This document shows positions 9,906-20,091 of a stretch of 64,000 bases of DNA, one piece after another. The stretch comes from an uncultured Chitinophagaceae bacterium. Lineage in GTDB: Bacteria; Bacteroidota; Bacteroidia; Chitinophagales; Chitinophagaceae. Both the position numbers and the translations under genes were made by a program. The stretch's first letter is position 1, and each line of letters begins with the position of its first letter. The stretch covers positions 1 to 64,000 of the forward strand of contig CAISDV010000089.1 in assembly GCA_903884185.1 (NCBI GenBank), read 5' to 3'. The notes under the pieces are model-generated. The model had not been told where the DNA came from, did not search any database, and was given only the letters and a program-made list of their open reading frames with translations.

Positions 9906-12900
9906 CTATTTTTTTGAAAGGGTAATGATGGTACCTTGTTCCGGCATAGTATCAAGGGAAAGTTTACACAGGATCTCTTTGGCCCGGTATTTCATATTCT
10001 CTACTCCATAATGAAGTGAGGAGTTGACCTTGCCGGGTTCAAAGCCCCTGCCATTATCTGCTATCCTGATACAATAATCCCCATCCGTATTTAGCAAAGA
10101 AATTTCCAGCACAGAAGCTTCTGCATATTTGATGGCATTGGTAATTGCTTCCTGGCAGATCCTAAAAAGATTAAGCGCTTCGGTAGGACTAAGTTTTACA
10201 AGATGATTATTATCGTCTTCTTTGATATGAAGAGTAATAGAATCATAATGCGCCAGCTGCTTTTGAATAAAAGTTTTTAGCTTGTCTGAAAACTCTTCCA
10301 GAGATATTTCTTTTTTATTCAATGCCCAGATCGTTTCCCTGAGCGTATCGATCACTTCAATGGAGCTTTGCCCGGCAGATTGCAGCCTTTTTGTCCTCTC
10401 AGCTTCAGTTACTGCTTTCAGCGGCGACATCATTTCTTTAATATTTTTATTGATCATGCTCAGCTGTGTGCCTACATTATCATGCAGGTCACGCGAAATG
10501 CGCTCTCTTTCCAATTGTATTTTTTGTAAAACCTCTAATTCATGTAATTTCTTTTTAAAACGCTGGCGTTGCACCTGCGATACAACAAACGCTACGAGTG
10601 AAATGAAAAGAAGGGAACTTAATATAATGAACCAGGTGCGTTGCCAGAATGGAGCAAGGATGGTGATGGATATGGAAGCAAAATCATTTCCCCAAACGCC
10701 ATCATTGTTGGAGGCCTTTACTTTAAAAATATATTTTCCCGGGCGCAGGCCGGCATAACGAGCAAACCGTTTATCGCCCGAATTGATCCAGGTTTTATCA
10801 AGGTTCTCCATGATATAGGCATACTGGTTCTTGCCTGGCTCGTTGAACTCCGGGAGTGCGAATTCAAAACTAAGGCTGTTATCTGTATAGGGCAATTCAA
10901 TGGAATGAAGGTCCCAGTATGAAGCATCTGTCTTATAAGGCTCATCAAATAATTTAACGCTGGTGATTTTTACGGGCGGAGTATTAGGGTTATCTAATAT
11001 TTCGCGCGGGTAAAAGGAGTTGGCGCCATCTATCCCCCCAAAAAATAATTCTCCATTAGGAGCTTTAAAATAGGCGGATGAATTGAATTCAGATGATTGC
11101 AGTCCGTCGTTATTGGTATAATGCCTGAATTTTTTTTCTTTCCATTTGTAAACGCTTAATCCTTTGTTATGACTGAACCACATATTGCCATCATCATCGC
11201 GCAGTATACCATATACATGTTCATTCAATAAATTATTTTCTTCGGTATAGGATTCAATGACCTGTAGGTTGTTATTGAGGATATAAATTCCATTCCCTGT
11301 GCCAAGCCACATATTGCCATCATAATCCTGGTTGATGGTTTTGATCTCTATTGGCCTTGGGAGATCTATTTTTCTCCACTCGCCATTCAGTAAAACAAAA
11401 GCGCCTTTGTAACTTCCCATCCACAGACGGTTCATCCTGTCGAGGAAACAGCAGGAAAGCATTTCACCGGGGAAACGATGAAATAGTTCAGAAAATAATT
11501 CGCCATTCTTTCGGGACTTCAGCGCCACGAGGTATTCGCCCACATTCGTTAAGAGCGTACTGTCATTATACCTGAAAGCAAACTGGCGGAAGTTTCCCTG
11601 CCCCCAGTGGTCAGTAAATATTTTTTGAACCTCGTTATTCAATAACTCTAATCGCCCTGTAGATAAACTATAAGTGAATGGCGTATTATGCCCATTGGTT
11701 TGCGAGCTGTAACCGATCAGTAATAATTTGTCTTTATTTATCAATGAAGTGATGGTAGCAGTGTTGATGATAGAATGCAATTGTTTGTTGAAGGGTATAT
11801 TTTTTTTAAACCCACTGGTCTTTGAAAAAATATCCATCCCATTTCGCGAACTGCTTACATATATATTATTGCTATCTGCATAAATACTGTTGATCGAATT
11901 GGTTTTACTGGTATCAGAACGGTAAGTATTGAATTTTTTAAAGCGATAGGGAATTTCACGAACCCCGTCACCGGAAGAACCGACCCATAAATTGCCAGAA
12001 TGATCTGTGAAAGCGCAGGCAGCCGAAAGATATTTTTTATTATCACCCGCATCTGCATGTGAAATATGTTTGGTGATGATATGAGTAAAGATGTTGAGAT
12101 AGAATAGCCCCCGCGTAGTGGAACATAAAAGCGCAATGCTATCAGATGCCTTGTAAATAGAATTGATATTCGGCTCCGAACCATCAGTGGTAATGCTGAT
12201 TGGCCTGTAGGTAAAATTTTTTTTGTTGACAAGTACGGCAAATTTGGGATTCATCCCAACCGCTAAAGAATCATTGATATTGGTAATACCAACAATAGGA
12301 ATATTTATTTTCTGAACGGCTTTGCTTTTAATATCATAAATAATAAAATCATTTTTAGATACGATCCACAATTTCCCTTTTTCCAGGAAACCCCGGTACC
12401 AGGAAGTGTGTTCATTTTGCGGCCTCATTCCCGGGATATTAACCTTATCTATATGGTGGGTTTGTTTATCAACCCTCACCATACCATAATTATTCATCCC
12501 CACCCAGATAAACTGGTCATCTTCTCCGTAAAAATGATTCTCGCTGGTAACTACTGTTGCAGGCTCATACACAAGCAGGTTGGTAAAATTGTCCTTGCCC
12601 GAATTGTATATACTGATACCGTGATAGGATACGATCCACAAAAGGCCGCTTTTATCTACAAAGAAATGATAGCCTCTGTCGCTGTTGATAGAACTGGCGT
12701 CTTTGGTATTGTGCTTATATACTTTGAAGTTGTAGCCATCAAAACGGCAGAGCCCGCCCGCCGTGCCTACCCATAAAAACCCGTCTTTATCCTGTATGAT
12801 GTCATCTATACTGCTTTGAGGCAATCCTTCATTAACCGTATATGAAATAAACCGGTAATTATCCTGGGGATGGGCATAAAAGTATAGTAAGACCGCAAAA

Positions 12901-12923
12901 AGGGCAGTAGTTAGTTTTAGCAT
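9906..12923 (-). CDS. Two-component sensor kinase with periplasmic propeller
   Basis: A 1005-residue sensor of the Bacteroidota propeller type, without its own receiver domain. Order: signal peptide (1-19), reg_prop repeats forming two seven-bladed propellers (from DKDGFLWVGTAGGLCRFDGY to about residue 650; further blades at DRMNRLWMGSYKGAF and DYDGNMWLGTGNGIY), a Y_Y_Y domain (about 690-755), one membrane helix (WFIILSSLLFISLVAFVVSQ), a HisKA_3 dimerisation helix with the phospho-His in ISRDLHDNVGTQLS, and HATPase_c (NAIKYAEAS, ADNGRGFEPG). Such kinases often sense oligosaccharides. It pairs with the NarL regulator just downstream; the GH29 gene that follows suggests fucosylated glycans as a cue. 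Confidence 0.95.
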   Translation of the reverse strand: MLKLTTALFAVLLYFYAHPQDNYRFISYTVNEGLPQSSIDDIIQDKDGFLWVGTAGGLCRFDGYNFKVYKHNTKDASSINSDRGYHFFVDKSGLLWIVSYHGISIYNSGKDNFTNLLVYEPATVVTSENHFYGEDDQFIWVGMNNYGMVRVDKQTHHIDKVNIPGMRPQNEHTSWYRGFLEKGKLWIVSKNDFIIYDIKSKAVQKINIPIVGITNINDSLAVGMNPKFAVLVNKKNFTYRPISITTDGSEPNINSIYKASDSIALLCSTTRGLFYLNIFTHIITKHISHADAGDNKKYLSAACAFTDHSGNLWVGSSGDGVREIPYRFKKFNTYRSDTSKTNSINSIYADSNNIYVSSSRNGMDIFSKTSGFKKNIPFNKQLHSIINTATITSLINKDKLLLIGYSSQTNGHNTPFTYSLSTGRLELLNNEVQKIFTDHWGQGNFRQFAFRYNDSTLLTNVGEYLVALKSRKNGELFSELFHRFPGEMLSCCFLDRMNRLWMGSYKGAFVLLNGEWRKIDLPRPIEIKTINQDYDGNMWLGTGNGIYILNNNLQVIESYTEENNLLNEHVYGILRDDDGNMWFSHNKGLSVYKWKEKKFRHYTNNDGLQSSEFNSSAYFKAPNGELFFGGIDGANSFYPREILDNPNTPPVKITSVKLFDEPYKTDASYWDLHSIELPYTDNSLSFEFALPEFNEPGKNQYAYIMENLDKTWINSGDKRFARYAGLRPGKYIFKVKASNNDGVWGNDFASISITILAPFWQRTWFIILSSLLFISLVAFVVSQVQRQRFKKKLHELEVLQKIQLERERISRDLHDNVGTQLSMINKNIKEMMSPLKAVTEAERTKRLQSAGQSSIEVIDTLRETIWALNKKEISLEEFSDKLKTFIQKQLAHYDSITLHIKEDDNNHLVKLSPTEALNLFRICQEAITNAIKYAEASVLEISLLNTDGDYCIRIADNGRGFEPGKVNSSLHYGVENMKYRAKEILCKLSLDTMPEQGTIITLSKK

Positions 12924-12988
12924 TATATAACAGTAATGAGGACGGCGACATTGAAATAGGAAAGATCATATTCTTGTCAAAAAAGACG

Positions 12989-13222
12989 ATGACATACAAG
13001 GGCCATAAATATGATTTTTTTCTTTATAAGGTAACTGTTGATGGCGATAGTGAAACTGCATACCTTGGAATTGCAGGTGGGTATGATATGGGAGGGATGA
13101 AAATGAAACCCGTGAATGATATTACAGGTATTTATACAGGGGCGCCTTATGATGAAAAGAATGTAACGGAATTATTAAAAAACTACCTGTTGGTCAAAGA
13201 AAAAGAACAAGACGAGGATTAG
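12989..13222 (+). CDS. Small hypothetical protein
   Basis: A 77-residue protein of unknown function starting at MTYKGHKYDFFLYK; a TTG 15 bp upstream is a possible alternative start. It has no signal peptide, ends in a charged tail (KEKEQDED) and contains a Gly/Met-rich middle (GGYDMGGMKMKP). It is divergent from the sensor-kinase gene, 65 bp away, and is followed by a small hairpin that may terminate transcription. No family recognised. Confidence 0.6.
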   Translation: MTYKGHKYDFFLYKVTVDGDSETAYLGIAGGYDMGGMKMKPVNDITGIYTGAPYDEKNVTELLKNYLLVKEKEQDED

Positions 13223-13229
13223 CAGGCAT

Positions 13230-13256
13230 AGGGCTTATCATAGCCCTTTACTTTTG
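13230..13256 (+). terminator. Possible rho-independent terminator
   Basis: The stem agggct/agccct with a 6-nt loop is followed by a T-rich stretch (ttacttttg). It lies 8 bp after the stop of the small ORF. The short stem makes it a modest candidate. Confidence 0.45.
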
Positions 13257-13338
13257 CCCATTTGTGTAATCGTTTGCACAATAAAATACTTTTCAGATAT
13301 TTATGTAATACTTCCACCGCTGCCCCAAAATTGTTGCC

Positions 13339-15831
13339 ATGAAAAAATTATACTTCCTTTTACTCGTCACTCTTTTTATCCAGGAGATCAATGTATGTTA
13401 TGCTGCTCCGGGTAATAGCCGGCAAAGAGTTTCCATGGATCTCGGTTGGAAATTTTCTTTGACCGATACAACAGGTGCTGATCAATCATCTTTTAATGAC
13501 AGCAAATGGAGAACCCTGGATCTTCCGCACGACTGGAGTATTGAAAACGCATTTATACAAACAGCACCAACGGGCGGCGGTGGCGGTTATTTGCCAACAG
13601 GAGTAGGCTGGTACCGCAAACATTTCATCCTTCCAAAAAATGCGACCACAAAAAATATATGGATCGAGTTTGATGGTGTTTACCAGAACAGCGATGTGTG
13701 GATCAACGGCCATCACCTGGGCCATTATCCCAGTGGCTATATGAGTTTTTATTATGACCTCACGGCATATATAAAAGCAGATGAAAATATTATTACTGTG
13801 CGGGTTGATAATTCCCTTCAGCCTAACACCCGCTTCTACTCAGGCTCTGGTATCTATCGGCATGTGTGGTTAGATATTGCCGAGTCGGTGCATATTGCAC
13901 AATGGGGAGTGTATATTACTACGCCAAACATAGAGACAACATCAGCAACTGTTTCCATAAAAACTAAAATTGAAAATGCTGGAGCCATCTCAAAAGATGC
14001 TGTATTGCGCTCTGTTGTACTGGATCCAAAAGGAAATGAGGTTGGTCGCACCGAATCACATTTCTCCGTTCAATTAAAAGGCGGATCAGAAATAGAACAA
14101 AGAATAAATACCCCCTCACCATCATTATGGTCGCTGGAAACCCCAAATATGTACAGCCTTCATTCAATTATTATAGACAATGGAAAAGAGCTCGATGAAA
14201 CAACCACTCTCTTCGGCATAAGAAAAATAGAATATGATAACAACAAAGGATTTCTTTTAAATGGGAAACATGTAAAAATGAATGGCGTGTGTGTACATCA
14301 CGATGCGGGAAGTGTTGGCGCTGCGGTACCCGAAGCCATGTGGGTACGCCGTTTGCAAATATTAAAGGAGATGGGCTGCAATGCCATCAGAACATCACAC
14401 AACCCGGTAGCTCCTGAGTTCTTAGACCTCTGCGACCGCATGGGATTTTTAGTGATGGATGAGATCTTCGACGAATGGAAATCTGGCAAAGTGAAATATG
14501 GATACAGTAATTATTTTGATCAATGGTCGCAGCATGATGTCGTTAATTTTATTCACCGAGATCGTAACCATCCTTCTGTCGTGATGTGGAGTGCGGGCAA
14601 TGAAATTGGCGAACAAAAACAAGAGAAAGGACATGAAATATTAAAACCCCTGCTCGATGCATTTCACAGGGAAGATCCTACCAGGCCTGTTACCACAGGC
14701 AATGATAATATTGCAGCAGACAATGGTTCGGCAAAACTTCCTTTCCTTCAAAAGCTGGATATTGTTGGGTATAATTATGTTGACCGCTGGCATGAGCGCA
14801 GGGAATTATTTTATAGCATCGACAAACAAGATCATCCCGACTGGAAGGTGGTAGGCACTGAAAGCGTTTCTATTCCGGGTATCCGTGGCAATTATTATGG
14901 CGGTGGTTTTGGAGGGATCGATTCCTCTGTGATAAAGCCCGCAAATATGGCGGGTGTTATTCGCGCAGAACAACTTTGGAAATATGTTTCCATACACGAT
15001 TACGTGATCGGTGATTTTATGTGGACAGGGATTGATTACCTCGGCGAAGCAAGATGGCCAACAAAAAATGCGAGCTCGGGAGTGATTGATCTCTGCGGAT
15101 TTCCAAAAGATGGATATTATTTTTATCAAAGTCAATGGACAACAAAGCCAATGATCCATTTGTTTCCTCACTGGAACTGGAAAGGAAAAGAAGGCAAAGT
15201 ATTACAGGTGATGGCATTCACCAATTGCGATAGCGTAGAACTTTTTGTAAACGGAAGATCATTCGGAATTAAGTCGCTCGAATTTCCACGACAGGGAAAT
15301 TCAGGCGGATGGAATACTTACGATCACCCACAAATAAATACAACAACCGGCGACCTGCATTTGATATGGGATGTGCCTTATGAACCCGGAACAGTAAAAG
15401 CGGTTGGGAGAAGAGGAGGCAAAATTGTGTATGAAGAGCAGATACATACAACCGGTGCACCAACTGCCATCCGCTTATCTGTTGATCATACAACCATTCA
15501 TGCAGACAGAAGCGAAGTGGCGCATATAAAAGTAGAAGTGGTGGATGAAAATGGATACACCGTGCCTGATGCAGCCAACCCCATTCAATTAAATATAACG
15601 GGAACAGGAGAGTTAATTGGTTTTGATAATGGCAACCCAAGAGATCAAACTTCTATGAAAAGTAATAAGCGAAATGTTTTCAATGGTTTAGCGCTTGCCG
15701 TTGTTCAACCTGCAAGCAAACCCGGAACCATTCATATTGAGGCAACATCCCCATCGCTCAAAACAGCATCAATAGAAGTTGTTACGCAGAAACCGGAAAC
15801 ACATCTTACAACAATTGAAGACCTCAAATAA
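13339..15831 (+). CDS. Secreted GH2 glycosidase (beta-galactosidase type)
   Basis: An 830-residue GH2 enzyme with a signal peptide (1-22). Order: sugar-binding jelly roll (about 30-180, with GVGWYRKHF and FDGVYQNSDVWINGHHLG), an immunoglobulin-like domain, a TIM barrel (about 270-560) and C-terminal Ig-like domains (DUF4982-type plus an invasin-like segment rich in VEVVDENGYTVPDA). The acid/base Glu is E422 in SAGNEIGE, and the nucleophile is probably E508 in GTESVS. The domain plan is that of Bacteroidota beta-galactosidases; beta-glucuronidase or beta-mannosidase activity cannot be excluded. The next gene begins 13 bp after its stop, so the two are probably one operon. Confidence 0.93.
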   Translation: MKKLYFLLLVTLFIQEINVCYAAPGNSRQRVSMDLGWKFSLTDTTGADQSSFNDSKWRTLDLPHDWSIENAFIQTAPTGGGGGYLPTGVGWYRKHFILPKNATTKNIWIEFDGVYQNSDVWINGHHLGHYPSGYMSFYYDLTAYIKADENIITVRVDNSLQPNTRFYSGSGIYRHVWLDIAESVHIAQWGVYITTPNIETTSATVSIKTKIENAGAISKDAVLRSVVLDPKGNEVGRTESHFSVQLKGGSEIEQRINTPSPSLWSLETPNMYSLHSIIIDNGKELDETTTLFGIRKIEYDNNKGFLLNGKHVKMNGVCVHHDAGSVGAAVPEAMWVRRLQILKEMGCNAIRTSHNPVAPEFLDLCDRMGFLVMDEIFDEWKSGKVKYGYSNYFDQWSQHDVVNFIHRDRNHPSVVMWSAGNEIGEQKQEKGHEILKPLLDAFHREDPTRPVTTGNDNIAADNGSAKLPFLQKLDIVGYNYVDRWHERRELFYSIDKQDHPDWKVVGTESVSIPGIRGNYYGGGFGGIDSSVIKPANMAGVIRAEQLWKYVSIHDYVIGDFMWTGIDYLGEARWPTKNASSGVIDLCGFPKDGYYFYQSQWTTKPMIHLFPHWNWKGKEGKVLQVMAFTNCDSVELFVNGRSFGIKSLEFPRQGNSGGWNTYDHPQINTTTGDLHLIWDVPYEPGTVKAVGRRGGKIVYEEQIHTTGAPTAIRLSVDHTTIHADRSEVAHIKVEVVDENGYTVPDAANPIQLNITGTGELIGFDNGNPRDQTSMKSNKRNVFNGLALAVVQPASKPGTIHIEATSPSLKTASIEVVTQKPETHLTTIEDLK

Positions 15832-15844
15832 TTATTTAAATACT

Positions 15845-16846
15845 ATGAGACCATACATTACCATACGTATTGTTTTTTTTGCCACCATCATATTAATCGG
15901 CGGCAGTGCAAGGAGTCAAAAACAAGTTGATAAAAAACCAATAACTGGAAAACCATGGAAAGTTCCGCTGCAGGGAAAAACGATGTTGCCAATGGAATGG
16001 GTGGCGCCCGGAACATTTATCATGGGAAGCCCGGCAACCGAAGCGGGCAGGAAACCCGATGAAGGCCCGCAAATGGAAGTAACACTTTCAAAAGGATACT
16101 GGATGGGCAAAACTGAAGTAACCGTGGGGCAATGGAAAGCGTTGATGGGAGAGAGTTTGCGGGAACACGTTATTAAAATGCTGAACGATGAAACTGTTTA
16201 TGATTTTGGCGGAACAAAAAAAATACTGCGTGAGTTCATGAACTTCGACAAGAACGATCCTGGTAAGATCATGGCTAATGAAGCAGATAGCCTTCCTATG
16301 TATTTTGTTAGTTGGGATGATGCAATGGAATTCTGTAAAAAATTAACGGCACTGGAAAAAGAAAAAAAGCAATTACCCGAAGGATACGAATATATTCTTC
16401 CCACCGAAGCACAATGGGAATATGCCTGCCGGGCAGGAACTAGTACTTCAGTATTTACCGGCCAGTTGGTTGTGCAGGGAAAAAATGCACCACTGCTTGA
16501 TGATGTTGCATGGTATGTGGGAAACAGTGGGATCAATTACCAGGGAAAAAAATTAGGTAATTCGGGTGCTGGGCCAAGAAATGCAGGAGAGAAAAAACCA
16601 AATGCATGGGGACTGCAGGATATGCCCGGTGGTATTTGGGAATGGTGCCGCGACTGGTATGGCCCATACAGTGGTGGTAAGATCACCGATCCACCAGGCC
16701 AGTTAACAGGAAAGGGCCGTGTTAACCGTGGTGGAAGTTGGGGCAGTGGGGCAAATGATTCTCGCTCTGCCAATCGCGCCAGCAATCCACAACCTGAAAA
16801 AAGCGCCTATCGTGGGTTTAGAATAGCGCTTTGCAGGGTGCAATAA
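15845..16846 (+). CDS. Secreted FGE/SUMF1-domain protein, apparently non-catalytic
   Basis: A 333-residue protein with a signal peptide (MRPYITIRIVFFATIILIGG) and a formylglycine-generating-enzyme-sulfatase domain (MEWVAPGTFIMGSP, LPTEAQWEYACRAGT, WGLQDMPGGIWEWCRDWYG, GFRIALCRVQ). The C-terminal region reads RVNRGGSWGSGANDSRSANR, where true formylglycine-generating enzymes carry two catalytic cysteines; here they are absent. It is therefore more likely a structural or binding member of the C-type-lectin-like fold family than a sulfatase activator, and no sulfatase is nearby. The ATG at 15845 is chosen over 15779 because the latter lies inside the GH2 gene. Confidence 0.88.
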   Translation: MRPYITIRIVFFATIILIGGSARSQKQVDKKPITGKPWKVPLQGKTMLPMEWVAPGTFIMGSPATEAGRKPDEGPQMEVTLSKGYWMGKTEVTVGQWKALMGESLREHVIKMLNDETVYDFGGTKKILREFMNFDKNDPGKIMANEADSLPMYFVSWDDAMEFCKKLTALEKEKKQLPEGYEYILPTEAQWEYACRAGTSTSVFTGQLVVQGKNAPLLDDVAWYVGNSGINYQGKKLGNSGAGPRNAGEKKPNAWGLQDMPGGIWEWCRDWYGPYSGGKITDPPGQLTGKGRVNRGGSWGSGANDSRSANRASNPQPEKSAYRGFRIALCRVQ

Positions 16847-16865
16847 ATTTTAATCGATTCGCGGG

Positions 16866-17369
16866 TTACTTTCTCTTATAATGCACTTTATATAACTCCT
16901 GCCATGTCTTGCCCTCATCGAAAGAAGTTTCAAATAACCAGTCGAAACTATTGGACGTGATATTATAAAATGTAGTGCGTTGTTTTCGTTTCTCTCCTTT
17001 TTTGTTCAGGTAATTATATACCAGCATCATTTTACCATCTTTAAATTCACCAATAAACAAAGAGTGGTGCCCTTTGTTATCAACCATGGTCTGTTCCCAT
17101 TTTTTAGTATCGGCATTATAGCTCGACAAACTTTTTCCATGAAAAGGATCGGGTGGGAATTCAATAAAATCATCTTCTATCGCGTAGCCATCCAATACTT
17201 TGGAAACAGAATTGGTTCCAAATAAACTATCGTTCACATACATATTCCAATTACCTATCCAAAAATCAAACTGGGAGGCTTCGGGTGGAAGATCAGTTGT
17301 TTGCGCATGCGAGAAATGACCGACGCTCATTAATATAAAGAGCAGGCAGGCTGTTTTTAATTTTTTCAT
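16866..17369 (-). CDS. Secreted DUF1579-like protein
   Basis: A 167-residue exported protein (signal peptide MKKLKTACLLFILMSVGHFS...HAQ) of the DUF1579 type, an all-beta family recognised by the opening FDFWIGNWNMYV and by short strands ending in aromatic residues (SFDWLFETSFDEGKTW). Function is unknown. It is convergent with the FGE-like gene, whose stop is 19 bp away, and stands alone on its strand. Confidence 0.8.
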   Translation of the reverse strand: MKKLKTACLLFILMSVGHFSHAQTTDLPPEASQFDFWIGNWNMYVNDSLFGTNSVSKVLDGYAIEDDFIEFPPDPFHGKSLSSYNADTKKWEQTMVDNKGHHSLFIGEFKDGKMMLVYNYLNKKGEKRKQRTTFYNITSNSFDWLFETSFDEGKTWQELYKVHYKRK

Positions 17370-17550
17370 ATACCTAAACTACTCTTAAGAAACAGGAAGA
17401 AGGAAAGAATTACACCAATGGAAGGGTTGGCTGATGGAAGCCCTTTAATCCTGATACGCAGCTATTACCACTGCCTTTGTTTTTAAACCACTCAACATAA
17501 AAATATCTGCCGAAACCTTATCCATGGCTAATTTAGCGGCTATGATAGGC

Positions 17551-19977
17551 ATGCGAAAAACAAGCTTCTTATGGGTATTACTGCTATTATCCATGGCAGG
17601 ATATTGCCAGCAACCGGTAAGCAGTGCCTCTTCATTTTCGCTGACAGTCTTGAATGAAAAAGCTCAACCCGCAGAGGGCGCTACTGTTGGATTATTAAAA
17701 GATAATAAGCTCGTAAAAACTGCTGTTACCGATGCAAACGGGTTGGCAAGGTTTGAAAAAATTGCAGACGGGGCCTATACATTTTCGGTTGTGCTCACCG
17801 GGTACAAACAGAAAACAACAAGTGCCTATCAGTTTCCAACAAACATACATACCGCTACTATCACATTACAACCCGCCGCTACCAACCTGCAGGAAGTGAG
17901 CGTTACTTCAAAGAGGCCTTTTATAGAACAGAAGCAGGGCAAGACCATTTTAAATATAGAAGCATCTATTACCAGTGTGGGCGCTACTGTTTTGGAAGTA
18001 CTGGAAAAATCACCTGGAGTAACGATTGATAGAAATGGTGGTATTGCCTTGCAGGGAAAAACAGGAGTGCTGGTGATGATAGATGATAAGCCTACTTATT
18101 TATCTGCCGCCGACCTGAATAATTTACTGAGCAGTATGAGCGCTTCAACGGTTGACCAAATAGAACTCATTACTAACCCGTCTGCCAAATATGATGCCAG
18201 TGGCAATGCGGGCATCATCAATATCAAAACAAAAAAGAATAAAGTAATAGGGTTCAACGGATCTTTTACCACCACTGCTGCACAAGGTGTGTATCCAAAA
18301 AATACCAATAGCCTGGTAATGAATTACCGTACAGGTAAATTCAATACATTTCTAAACTATAATATCAACCTGGTAAAATACCTCACGGATATTTATGCGC
18401 TGAGAAAATATTATACGGCCAGTGGTGTGCTTACGGCAACACTTGATCAGCCTACATATTTTGCCGGATATTTTATCAATAACATTGTGAAGACCGGAAT
18501 AGATTATTATGTGAGCCCGAAAACTACACTGGGTGTTGTGTTAGGTGTAAACTTTGTACAGCGCGATGGCAATAACACGGCAAGGGCATCCTGGTTAAAT
18601 CCTTCAGGAACGGTGGATTCTTCTATTTCAACAGGAAATAAAAGTACCAGCACTTTCAATAATCAATCTATCAATTTAAATGCAAGGCATAATATTTCTG
18701 CTACACAGGATATTGGGTTCGACTTTGACTGGTTGCATTATTCTATCCAAACTAACCAGAGCTTTGATAACCAGTTGCTCGCTTCCGGCGGATACCACCA
18801 GTTATCGCGCGGAAGTATTCCAACGGCTATTCAAATTGTTTCAGGGAAAGTAGATTATACATTAAAGATGGGAAAGAATACCACTTTCCAGGCTGGCGCA
18901 AAATCATCATCCAGCAGCACCAACAATACCGCGTTCTATGAAAATTTAGTGGGAACACAATGGCAGGAAGATTATACGAAAAGCAACCAGTTTATTTACG
19001 ATGAGAATATTCATGCTGTGTACAGTCAGCTGGAAGCAAAAACAGGGCGCTTTGAAATGCAGGCAGGGCTTAGGTATGAGCATACCAGTTACAATGCACA
19101 CCAGTTAGGTAATATCCTTCAGAAAGATTCTGCGTTCTCGAGGGATTATGGCGGATTATTCCCCAGCGGTTATATCAGCTACCATGCCGATTCGTCCAAT
19201 AGTTTTACTATCACTGCGGGCCGGCGCATAGACAGGCCGGTATATCAAACACTCAATCCTTTTTATTTTATCATTAATAAATACACTTATCAAACAGGCA
19301 ATCCGTTTATCCTGCCACAGTATAGCTGGAACATGCAGTTAACACATCAATATAAAAACCTGTTAACAACAACTGTATCATACAGTATCATCAGTAATTA
19401 TTTTTCACAGCTATTTCTTACCGATACAGCAAAAGGCATTCTTTTATATTCACAGGGAAATGTGGGGCATACATATAATGTAGGAGTATCTACTACTTTG
19501 ATCGCATCGCCCGCTAAATGGTGGACGCTGAATATAACAGCTGTTTACAATCACAAATTACTGGTTGGGTTTAATGGCAATGATTATACGTCAGAGATCA
19601 ACCAGCTGAACATGAGCAGCAGCAACCAGTTCAATTTAGGGAAAGGATATACCGCCGAAGTAAACGGATCATACACCACGCGCGCGCGCAACGACCTGCA
19701 GGAATTATTATATCCCACCGGGCAATTGTCGTTTGGTTTTGCAAAGCCGATCTTAAAAAAGAAGGGTACACTTAAATTCAATGTCCGCGATATTTTTTAT
19801 ACTAATGCAATGGAGGGCCTCACACAATTCCCCAATGCTACAGAATATTTCAAACTCTTCCGCGAAAGCAGGGTCTTCGCACTTTCATTTACTTACCGTT
19901 TTGGTAAGGCATACAAAACCACGAAGCGTTCTGAGGGCAGCGCGAATGAGGAGATGCAGAGAGTGGGAAATGGATAA
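17551..19977 (+). CDS. Outer-membrane beta-barrel protein (TonB-receptor-like)
   Basis: An approximately 808-residue outer-membrane protein. Order: signal peptide (MRKTSFLWVLLLLSMAGYCQ), carboxypeptidase regulatory-like Ig domain (about 25-110, TVLNEKAQPAEGATVGLLKD), plug domain (LEVLEKSPGVTIDRNGGIAL, GNAGIINIKTKKNK) and a large barrel of the OMP_b-brl_3 type ending in an aromatic strand (VFALSFTYRFGKAY). This family resembles TonB-dependent receptors but has no SusD partner here, so its ligand is unknown. Two in-frame ATGs lie upstream (17524 and 17542); the chosen start gives the cleanest signal peptide. Confidence 0.9.
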   Translation: MRKTSFLWVLLLLSMAGYCQQPVSSASSFSLTVLNEKAQPAEGATVGLLKDNKLVKTAVTDANGLARFEKIADGAYTFSVVLTGYKQKTTSAYQFPTNIHTATITLQPAATNLQEVSVTSKRPFIEQKQGKTILNIEASITSVGATVLEVLEKSPGVTIDRNGGIALQGKTGVLVMIDDKPTYLSAADLNNLLSSMSASTVDQIELITNPSAKYDASGNAGIINIKTKKNKVIGFNGSFTTTAAQGVYPKNTNSLVMNYRTGKFNTFLNYNINLVKYLTDIYALRKYYTASGVLTATLDQPTYFAGYFINNIVKTGIDYYVSPKTTLGVVLGVNFVQRDGNNTARASWLNPSGTVDSSISTGNKSTSTFNNQSINLNARHNISATQDIGFDFDWLHYSIQTNQSFDNQLLASGGYHQLSRGSIPTAIQIVSGKVDYTLKMGKNTTFQAGAKSSSSSTNNTAFYENLVGTQWQEDYTKSNQFIYDENIHAVYSQLEAKTGRFEMQAGLRYEHTSYNAHQLGNILQKDSAFSRDYGGLFPSGYISYHADSSNSFTITAGRRIDRPVYQTLNPFYFIINKYTYQTGNPFILPQYSWNMQLTHQYKNLLTTTVSYSIISNYFSQLFLTDTAKGILLYSQGNVGHTYNVGVSTTLIASPAKWWTLNITAVYNHKLLVGFNGNDYTSEINQLNMSSSNQFNLGKGYTAEVNGSYTTRARNDLQELLYPTGQLSFGFAKPILKKKGTLKFNVRDIFYTNAMEGLTQFPNATEYFKLFRESRVFALSFTYRFGKAYKTTKRSEGSANEEMQRVGNG

Positions 19978-20017
19978 TTTACGATATACGATTTTGGATT
20001 TACGATTTGTTGGATCC

Positions 20018-20061
20018 TATTATTGTGAACTCTTTGCGGCTTTTCCCCTTTGCGTGAAACA
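20018..20061. repeat. Half of a TTTCACGCAAAG-type repeat
   Basis: The segment reads as the complement of gtttcacgcaaagggg...gccgcaaagag, matching the arms found at 34453 and 39317. It follows AT-rich copies of a tacgat/atttacgat motif (19975-20010) that resembles sequence near 34637-34676. Confidence 0.55.
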
Positions 20062-20091
20062 ATTCTGTAGATTTGTTTTAAATAGCCATTG

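Noticed and set aside
15779-15844. Longer N-terminus for the FGE-like protein
   Set aside because: It overlaps the GH2 coding sequence and removes the clear signal peptide from the N-terminus.
13339-16846. Sulfatase-maturation operon
   Set aside because: The FGE-like partner lacks the catalytic Cys pair and no sulfatase gene is present.
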